A program made the position numbers and the translations under genes. Positions 56,679 through 64,000 of a stretch of DNA of 64,000 nt are shown here, in pieces (the first letter of the stretch is position 1; each line of letters begins with the position of its first letter). The DNA comes from Cryptomeria japonica (Eukaryota > Streptophyta > Pinopsida > Cupressales > Cupressaceae), in the NCBI RefSeq assembly GCF_030272615.1, contig NC_081409.1, forward strand, positions 871,774,379-871,838,378. Reading direction: 5' to 3'. Under the pieces are notes generated by a model. That model ran no database searches, was not told the origin of the DNA, and saw only the letters and a list, made by a program, of their open reading frames with translations.

Positions 56679-58656
56679 CTAAATGCAACCTAAATAGATG
56701 AAAATACAATCTATGGTAAGAATGCAACCTACGTTTTTTGTTGTTTTTCAAGATTTGGACAAACTTTTTGGAATGCAAACCTAAAGACTCAACCTTGGGA
56801 AGTTGAAATGAAGCCAAGACCTTAAAGGACAAAGGAACAAATGACAAAAGGACAAATTGACAATGTCTCACCTATATGCTTGGATACTAAGCTAGGTTTG
56901 AAAAAAATGATATTAATGAAAGGACAAATTTTAGACAAGGTCAAGACTCCCTAACAACAACTTAGGGTATCATCCAAAGTTTTGATTTTTCAAGTTTGAC
57001 AAACCAAATTTTTGAGACTAAATTCAAGAAGGCAATGATTATGACAATGACTTAGGATATGACATGAAAATGATCTAAGGATATGATATGACAAGATGAA
57101 TCCAAGACAAGATGACAATACAATGATAAGGATATGCGAAGACCAATGACTTGGAATATGCAAAATGCAACCTAGGCAAGACCTAATTTTAGCATGACAA
57201 GGATAATGCACAAATGTCACCTAAATGGAAATCTAGCTTGGATATGACAATGAAATGCAAACTTAGGGAAATTATTTTGAACCTAAGTGCAAAATGAGGA
57301 TGCTTGCAATGAAAAGGACTAAAATGAAGGGAGATGACAATATGCCCTAGGACCTAAGTTGGACTATGCAAAACCTAGCCTAAAGTGACATGAATTTTGA
57401 AACAAAGATATTCAATGTTTTGACAAGCCATGTTCAAATGTTGGATGAATACTTGGAAAAATTTGGACTTTTGTTTGGATTTTGTTTTGAATTGAAGGTT
57501 GTTGATTTTGAAAACCCAAGTTGATTATGAGCACTTTTGAAAGTTTGTTTTTGATTTAACCTTTGACAATCATGGAAGATAAAATGTTTGTTTGACTTTG
57601 ACTCAAGACAATCAAGCACATTCACAACAAATCCTATGGCTGGCAAGGGCAATATCTATTGAATCCTCTAACCATAAAATACAACCCTCAGCCGGATAGC
57701 TAGATGCTTGGTAGCACTGGCTCCCCCTTACAATGCACTCACTTCTTGGGCATACCAAGCTTCGAGTTCAAAGGGCATTACTTCCCAAGAACTTGCTATC
57801 TCTAACTAAGGAGTACATGAGAGGTGTCTTCGGCATGCGCGTATCACAATGCCTGAGCCAACAGATAGAAGGATTTTGGCATCTAAAAACAAGATATTCT
57901 AGTAAGGGCATCCATTTGGGTGGGTATTGATCCAGTGAATAAATCATCGCAATACCATTCCAGCACCCATTATCTACAACTTTCATTGCATCCACAGTTA
58001 TTTAGAGTGGTTCGGAAGAGCTTGGCTTTAGCCCATCACCACTTTGGGTTGTTCCCTCTCACCAATGCCTGTGCGAAGTGCCAGGCAAATTGGGAGGCAT
58101 GCCTAGTTCTAAGGGTTAAAACATGCAATCAAATTAAAAACAGACAAAGCATGCATGGTGTTCATTAACCTTTAAGAAATGAAATGTGCGACTACTTTAA
58201 AAATCGCAAGCAAGATGTTTTAATGAGAGCCTTTGACTGCATCCTGCATAAGATTCATTAGTAGTTGCATTTTTAGTCTTCATCACATGTAACGCCAAGA
58301 TGTTGCATAGAGAATTAGTACCAAAGAAAAACTAGAATGCAAGAAATAGAATGAAAACAAACAAATTTGCAAGTAAAAACAACTGATTTCACCTCTGTTT
58401 CTAGCCTTGCATAGGCACAGAATGCCTCAACATAGGCACATAACCAATCAACATAGGCTCATAAAACTTCAACATAGGCACAAAATTATTAACACAGGCA
58501 TAGAAAACTTCAACACCAATGCAGAAAACTCAAACACAGGCGCAGAAAACTTCAACACAGGCACATAAGTGTCCAAAGAGCTCCGAGTCATGCTGTTTCT
58601 TGAGTTTTTCACCTGCAAATAGCTCAAAAGAACTCAAAACATGGATAAGGGGTTAG
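56679..58656 (-). other. Element B leader
   Basis: 2 kb between primer site and the Gln-rich ORF without convincing coding sequence; A-rich on the plus strand with many ATGACAA-type words at 56,940-57,250. The periodic array is near its 5' end. Confidence 0.6.
58410..58576 (-). repeat. 21-bp tandem array in element B leader, 8 units
   Basis: Eight units of 20-21 bases with consensus CATAGGCACAGAAAACTTCAA on the plus strand (a few substitutions each). The array ends 80 bases from the primer site. Its sequence is unrelated to element A's array, but period and position are the same. Confidence 0.9.
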
Positions 58657-58674
58657 TTCACATCAGGTTCACCA
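58657..58674 (-). promoter_or_regulatory. Element B primer binding site
   Basis: Minus-strand TGGTGAACCTGATGTGAA, one transition from element A's site and five bases from the LTR end. Confidence 0.75.
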
Positions 58675-58679
58675 GAAAA

Positions 58680-60223
58680 TATAGATCAGGAAATTGAAAA
58701 TCATCAAAACAATAGCAATTAGGACAACCACAAAACCTAAATCTGCTATGAAAGCAATCCTAAATCCAATCAATGAAGACATAAAGACAAGATATTCAAA
58801 TCAAATGAAATCGAAGCAAATCGATGTAGATATCTCCTTCATGTGGCTCCATTGTTCTCCTTTCACCTTCAAATTTGATGTGGATCTCACCTACAAGTGC
58901 AAAATGCAAGTGGAAAGCAAGTTGTTGAGAGATGAAATTCGCAGCATAAGGTTACTCAAAAATGTGATTGATTCCCCTTTCATTGAAGAAAATCATCCAA
59001 TTTATAGACAAATTGGAGAGAGGACAAGATTAGCATGAAGAGATTTGAAAGGAAATTCAAATCAAGAATGGCAAAATTATGACAAATGTGTGACACTTTC
59101 TATGCAAGGTGTATGACAAATTATGCACAAATTATGACAAGTTGCTATGCAAGATGTATGACAATTTATGACAAGACTAAAATGCCATTCCCATGACAAA
59201 AGGGAAGAGAGAAAATAGCCTTCATGATTGCAACAAATGGAAGCATAAACATAGGAGAAAATGAGGGAATGAAATTAGGGGAAATATTAGAAAAATTAAA
59301 GAAAATAGGAGAAAAAGAAATTAGGAATTAGGAGAAATTAGCAAATTATAAAATTGAGGAAAAAGATGAAATAGAAATTAGGTGAATTAATTAATAGGTT
59401 TTCATCCATTAATTAATTCATAAAAGAGACCTAGGACTAAATAAATAGATTTATTTAACCCGCAAAGAAGAAGAAAAGGATTAAATGAACAAATCATAAA
59501 ACCCTAGAAATAAGAAGACAAGTAATTAGGTCAAGACAACAAGAAATTAATGTAGGTTCGATCATGATTCTAATTGACAAAGGACCAATGTTGATAAATG
59601 ATTGAGATTGGTTGACAAAAATCAATGACAAATTGACCAAGATTGACAAGGAGATCAAATTGATAGGCGCTAATTGATGAGGAACAATGACTAATCGATC
59701 CAAATTGACATGATTGAAAAGGACAAGGATCGGTGATGAATCGATCGTAAAATGACAAGATTGACAAGGACAAGGATAGATGACAAATTGATCACAAAAT
59801 GACAAGACTGACAAGGACAAGGATCGATGACGAATCGATCACAAAATGACGAGATTGACAAGTTGATAATTGCAAATGATTACTAACAAGCTAAAGATGA
59901 TTGAAAGATTGACAAGAGGACAAAACCCTAATTCTATCATCGATTAGGATTGATGATGTCCAAAATGATGATAAATGAGCACGAACCATGATACGACAAG
60001 ATAAGATCGACCAAAATCATGACTCAAGATTGCTATCGAGAAGACCTAATTCGAAAGCGATAAAAATGAGGAATGCAAAAGAAGGGCTCAGAGCTTGCAA
60101 ATGTTAAAGACCAAGTGCACAACATAGAAGAAATGTTAATGCGATGAAAGAACCCTAAAATAAGGCAATGCGCAAATGTTAAAGTATGACTTCACAAGCA
60201 TTGACCATTTTTAGATGTCTACA
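58680..60223 (-). repeat. Element B 5' LTR (1,544 bp)
   Basis: Minus strand TGTAGACATC (60,223) to GATCTATA (58,680; the terminal CA has become TA, whereas the 3' LTR keeps CA). The outer boundary is fixed by the ATTCA target duplication at 60,224-60,228. It contains many ATGACAA and TGACAAGGACAAGGAT-like short repeats at 59,560-59,880 and an AT-rich stretch at 59,330-59,470. Confidence 0.92.
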
Positions 60224-62435
60224 ATTCATTTTCAACTTTTGAATCATTCTACTCAAACATTCCACCAAGATAGTGAAAAGAATAGGTGAAATAGGGTCTC
60301 CTTGCCTAAGACCCCTAGAAGATTTAAAAAATCTAGTCAGAGATCCATTAATAAGAATAGAAAAATTTGTAGTAGATAGAAATTCTCTAGTAATTTTAAT
60401 AACCTTCTCATCAATCCAACTTGGCTTGCCTCCATGACCTTGAAAAGAACCTGCCATTCCACTCTATCATAGGCTTTTGCCAGATCTAACGTTATAAGAA
60501 ATCCCTCTTTGTTTGCAGCATTAAGAGAGTGGATATTCTCATGCACAAGAATAATAGAATCCAAAATCTGCCTACTTGGGACAAATCCTTTTTGCTCCTT
60601 AGAGATAACAAAGGAGAGAACAGCTAGCAATCTAGAAGTCAGGACTTTTGAAATAATCTTGTAAAAAGAATTACAAAGACTTATTAGCCTAAACTTTCCC
60701 ATAGAATCAACTCCAGCCACCTTAGGAATTAGAGAAATAAAAGTAGAATTGATTTCTTTAAGAATTCTTCTAGATCCAAAGAATTCTTTGACAACATTGG
60801 TCATGTCTTCCCAACAATATGCCAATATTCCTGAAAGAAAAACATAGGAAAGCCATCTGGACCTGGAGCCTTATCCCCTTGAAAGGAGAAAACAACTTTT
60901 TTAATTTCATCAGTTGTAGGGATAGAAGATAATATCTTATTCTGATGAGGTCCAATAATCTTAGGAATGCTATCAACCAAGTCTTGTTACTTAACAATGT
61001 CAATATCCTTACTATCGATAAGGAGGTTAGAGAAGAACCTAACAACTTCATCACCAATGTCATCATCTTTGAGAAGAATTTCGTCATCAACAATTAATCT
61101 AGAGATTCTTCTAGCAACTTTATGCTTCATAGATGTAATATGAAAGAATTTAGTATTTCTATCATTGGCTTCCAACCAAATAGCCCTAGATCTCTGCCTC
61201 CAATAGATTTCTTCTCTTGATATTGTGTTGTGTAATTTGGCTAGAACCTCATCTTCTTTAGCCTTGGGGTACATCTTATAACCATCTTTCTGAATTGAGT
61301 TTTGAATATGTTCTAATTCTTCCTTCAACTTCCTCTTGGATTCAAAAATATCTCCAAAAACCTTTTTGTTCTAGATCTTAATGTTATCTTTGGTGTTCCT
61401 TAATTTTTTAGCAACTTTGAACATGGTAGAACCATCCACATTAATATTTCACCGTTTGGCAATGGAATTTTCCAAGGAAGGGTGTGAAATCCACATTTTT
61501 TCAAACTAGAATGGAACACAACATTTTCCCTTAATAGAATCAGTAGAGAAAGAAATGGGATAATGATCTGATCCTATTCTGTTAATAACAGACAAAGAGC
61601 ATATATACTTAAGGACCCAGTCATGAGTGATAAGGGATCTATCAAGCCTTACCTGAATAAGATATCCTCCATCCCTTCAATTAGACCAAGTGTAGGAAGC
61701 TCTAGAAAGATCAACATCAATCAAGGCATTGGCATTGATGAAGTCCATAAGGTTAATCCTTCTATCTAGTTGAGCTTGAGTTCCTCCAAATTTGTCAATT
61801 TCTTGCAAAGGGGTGTTGAAATCTCCCATCAAAAGCCAACTGTCTTGAGAAAAAAACCCCCTTTTTAGCTGAATTTTGTCCCAAAACTTACTCCTAGCAG
61901 CTTTAGAATTCGGAGCATAAATGTTGGTAACCACCCATTCCTATCCTTCAGCAATACATTTAACTCTCATAGAAATGATATTACCATCTTCATCGATCAA
62001 ATCTCCATCAATAGTTTTCTTATTCTAGAATATGGCCACCCCACCTGACACCCCATTCGAGCTGCTACCACAAATACCCCCATGTTTAAAGAATTTTAAT
62101 TTTTTAACTTTTTCCTTACTCATTTTAGTTTCCTAAACTAGGTTGATGTCCGACTTATGATCTCTGATAAAATTCCTTAATACATCTTGTTTATAGAGAC
62201 CATTTAGGCCTTGTATGTTCTAGGAAATTACCTTCATTTGGAAACCTGGGAGTAGGATTCCTAAAATGGTTTGCTGCCTTCCATCAGCTATGTTTTGTTT
62301 TCTCTCTTGGTCCTTGTGCCACTTCATAGTTTTACGTCCCTGCGGGGATTTGGAAAGACCAATATCTACCTTAGACCTGGTTCTAGTTTTAACCCCATTA
62401 GAACAACCTGTCTTCTTGTTTTTCTTTTTTCCCAC
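60224..62435 (-). pseudogene. LINE C ORF2, first part: endonuclease and RT start
   Basis: Start of the LINE polyprotein. An APE-type endonuclease carries SWLLMGDFNTPLQEID (about 61,840), NIYAPNSKAARSKFWDK and GSDHYPISF (about 61,560). The RT N-terminal half follows: FSFQGDKAPGPDGFPMFFFQ, FRLISLCNSFYKIISK, ITLDLAKAYDRVEWQVLF and GLRQGDPISPILF (about 60,300). The RT palm is cut by element B right after QKLKMN. Frameshifts lie near 60,990 and 60,450 and several Trp codons are now stops. The likely start is at or near 62,435 (MGKKKNKKTG), about 50 bases after the ORF1 stop. Confidence 0.87.
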
Positions 62436-62481
62436 TCCTATTATCTCTTCATCATCTTCATCTTTATATGCAGATTGCTTA

Positions 62482-63819
62482 TTATTCCAAGGTTCTCCTA
62501 TTCTCTAAGGTGGGCGATTTAGTTCCAACACTCTGAAATAGAGAGCTAATGTTAACCTGAAGAGATACAAACTTGGTCTTTTTTTCAAAGATAACTTTTT
62601 GACCTTCAAAGTCCTTTGGACACACTTTATTACTTTTATTTTTTGTATCTTTTAGAGCCTCATGTTGTAATTCATTTATGTCGCCAATCTCACCCTCTTC
62701 AAGAATTTCTTCTATTCTTACATTCTCTTCCTCCTGAATCTGTAAAACTTCAAATCCATTGACTATTTTGACCTCAAATACATTATCTTCATCCTTTCTA
62801 ACTTCCTTCTGAAGAGTATCCTTGGAAGGACTAGCTTTCCTATCATCCTTTGTTATATCTTTTGGGTTACTAGGAAGTCCACTTCCTCCTTCCACCCTAC
62901 CCTCCTTATTTTTGTTAATCTTCTCTTTCTAGATATGTTTAACATGATTGTTATGCTTCTGAGCATTCTTGGGGTTACTTGGGCAAGCCTTTTCCCAATG
63001 TCCAGCTTTCTTACAAGAGAAACACACAAAGGGGAGGGAATCAAACTCTATAGCTTGTTCCCACTTCCCTAGTTTGGAATTTATTTCAATAGAGCTAGGA
63101 AGGTCCACATTTTATGAAATATTAACACATATCCTCCCATACACCAACCTCTTGCATGTTGCTGTCATAGAATCTATAGCCACAAGCTCCCCGAAGGAGT
63201 TAGCAATGCCTAAGAAAACATCCTCCAACTAGAATTCAAGCAGCAAACTAGGCAACTGCACCTAGACTGGGGAAGATTCAAAAAAGGAGTGATTGAGCTC
63301 CATATTTGGAGACCATTTTCTTAAGGATAAAGAAGATTTCCCAAACATCAAGGGTCCTCCACTTAGAGCTATTTCCAAATCTTCCCCACAAGAGAAGGAA
63401 AAGATAAAGAAACCCCTTGATAGGGCTGAAACATCAACCTGTCCTTTCAACCTCCATTTTCTCTTAACAAAAGACTTGACAACTTCAATATTAGGTCTTG
63501 GTCCAACAAATTTTCCCACTGGAGAAAAAGTCATTAGAGAAATACTATGGTCTATAACCACATCTGGTACTGCAATAGCTAGTCTGCCTATTTTTCTATC
63601 AGAAATATCTTCCACAGAGGGAAAAGATGATTTACCAGTGGGTTTGTTTGCAAATAAAATATTCCATGGTTTGAGAACCTTCACCTCAGCCATCTTTTCC
63701 AAATCAGCGTTCAAGATCTCGGGACCCAACTTTGAAGAATCTTCACTATTTTTAAGGACAAGAGGAGGGTCTTGATGTCGTGTGTCCCCATCCTTTCGAC
63801 CATCCTCATCATCCACCAT
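62482..63819 (-). pseudogene. LINE C ORF1: DUF4283-type RNA-binding protein with zinc knuckle
   Basis: ORF1 protein that would coat LINE RNA. The first ATG in frame is 63,819 (MVDDEDGRKDGD). A DUF4283-like domain (about 63,680-63,300) includes WNILFANKPTGKSS, IGRLAIAVPDVVIDHS and LSRGFFIFSFSCGEDLEIAL. A CCHC knuckle CFSCKKAGHWEKAC lies at about 63,025-62,980, then a Lys/Glu-rich C-terminus ending at 62,482. Stops at 63,262, about 63,230, about 63,110 and about 62,928 interrupt the frame. This ORF1 architecture is usual for plant L1-type LINEs. LINE F lacks it through 5' truncation. Confidence 0.82.
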
Positions 63820-63886
63820 AGATCCAAAAGAGATAAGTTGTCCTTGAGTTGTAGAGGCAGTAGAACTAGAAGAACTAGCCGCGATG

Positions 63887-64000
63887 TTCCCTCCATTCGC
63901 AAAATTCAAATTTCCCTCCAGCTATGCTATTCCCTCCATTCGCAGAATTCAAATTTCCGTCCAACTGCGCTATTCCCTCCATTCACAGAATTCTCATACT
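63887..64000 (-). repeat. 43-bp tandem repeat upstream of LINE C ORF1
   Basis: Units begin at 63,887, 63,930 and 63,973 with TTCCCTCCATTC and are 43 bases long, so they are not a multiple of three. A stop at 63,922-63,924 also closes the ORF1 frame within the array. The array therefore most likely lies in the 5' UTR. It continues to the window edge, so the number of units is unknown. Confidence 0.82.

Larger units (their letters stand above)
47680..60223 (-). mobile_element. Element B: Tat-lineage Ty3/gypsy element inserted in LINE C RT
   Basis: 12.5 kb element with ends TGTAGACATC (60,223, minus strand) and GATCTACA (47,680), forming a 6-bp inverted repeat, flanked by ATTCA duplications. 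It interrupts the LINE C RT between QKLKMN and KTIKGL. Order on the minus strand: 5' LTR, primer site, leader with 21-bp array, Gln-rich region, gag, protease, linker, RT, RNase H, archaeal-type RNase H, integrase, 3' UTR and a shortened 3' LTR. It is related to element A but clearly different in sequence. Two frameshifts and more than ten stops inactivate it. The surviving LTR part differs by about 18 of 371 positions (about 5%). Confidence 0.95.
20795..64000 (+). mobile_element. Element G: LARD-like LTR element, outer layer of the nest
   Basis: Long LTRs flank a 1.6 kb internal region with no coding capacity. The left LTR runs 20,795-31,961 and the right starts at 33,595; both are split by later insertions. 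The termini TGTAGTGCC and GGCATTACA form a near-perfect 9-bp inverted repeat. Matching copies are 20,795-21,283 with 33,595-34,083, and 26,990-27,575 with 34,084-34,235 plus 35,850-36,267. Divergence in the first pair is about 11% by eye. The right end of G lies beyond the window, because LINE C begins inside its right LTR. Strand follows the primer site at 31,964. Confidence 0.8.
36268..64000 (-). mobile_element. LINE C: near full-length L1-type element, split by K, D and B
   Basis: Minus-strand LINE of the same family as F. Its pieces from 5' to 3' are 64,000-60,224 (5' repeats, ORF1, endonuclease, RT palm start), 47,679-46,115 (RT palm end, thumb, zf-RVT), 39,470-37,778 (RNase H, ORF3 first part) and 37,245-36,268 (ORF3 end, tail). 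Joining across each insertion at its target-site duplication restores collinearity with LINE F. Net length within the window is about 8 kb. The element lies in G's right LTR; its own 5' end and target-site duplication are outside the window. Confidence 0.87.

Noticed and set aside
58410-58576. 21-bp array as a CRISPR array
   Set aside because: Units are directly adjacent with no spacers; it is a simple tandem repeat in an LTR element leader.

Overview
This 64 kb window is plant nuclear DNA made almost entirely of retrotransposons in several stages of decay. No host gene, rRNA, tRNA or CRISPR array could be supported. The Tat-lineage Ty3/gypsy polyproteins (with a second RNase H), the copia-like LTRs with an initiator-Met primer site, the plant LINEs (DUF4283-type ORF1, endonuclease, RT, zf-RVT, RVT_3 RNase H) and the density of nesting point to a seed plant with a very large genome. 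A gymnosperm is a plausible inference, not something the sequence proves.

Left part (1-20,794). Element A is a Tat-type gypsy element on the minus strand. Its integrase, archaeal-type RNase H, RNase H/RT, protease and gag lie in one frame from 819 to 8,108, broken by stop codons. A 2.7 kb leader with a roughly 20-bp periodic AGCGC array, a primer binding site at 10,822-10,839 and a 5' LTR at 10,842-12,293 follow; the 3' LTR is off the left edge. After about 3.5 kb without recognisable genes comes element E (15,778-19,760, minus), the 3' half of a pol-less LTR element whose ORF resembles ORF2 of element D.

Right part (20,795-64,000): nested insertions at three levels. The outer layer is element G, a coding-free LTR element (LARD-like) with LTRs of about 3.9 kb. 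Its left LTR (20,795-31,961) is split by LINE F (21,284-26,989) and by solo LTR H (27,835-29,359). Its right LTR starts at 33,595 and is split by LINE I (34,236-35,844) and, from 36,268 to beyond the window end, by LINE C. LINE C, nearly full length on the minus strand, is itself split by solo LTR K (37,246-37,777), by pol-less element D (39,471-46,114) and by Tat-type gypsy element B (47,680-60,223). Target-site duplications support the insertions: CTCGT/CTCGC for K, TAAAA for D, ATTCA for B, ATTAC for H and AGATAA for I. LTR divergence estimated by eye (G about 11%, D about 10% over a sampled stretch, B about 5%) agrees with the nesting order.

The three observations most worth pursuing are: (1) a third ORF downstream of RNase H in both related LINEs, F and C; (2) the D/E family, LTR elements with no pol that carry a long conserved ORF of unknown function beside a zinc-knuckle gag; and (3) unrelated but equally placed 20-21 bp periodic arrays just downstream of an unusual shared primer binding site in Tat elements A and B.
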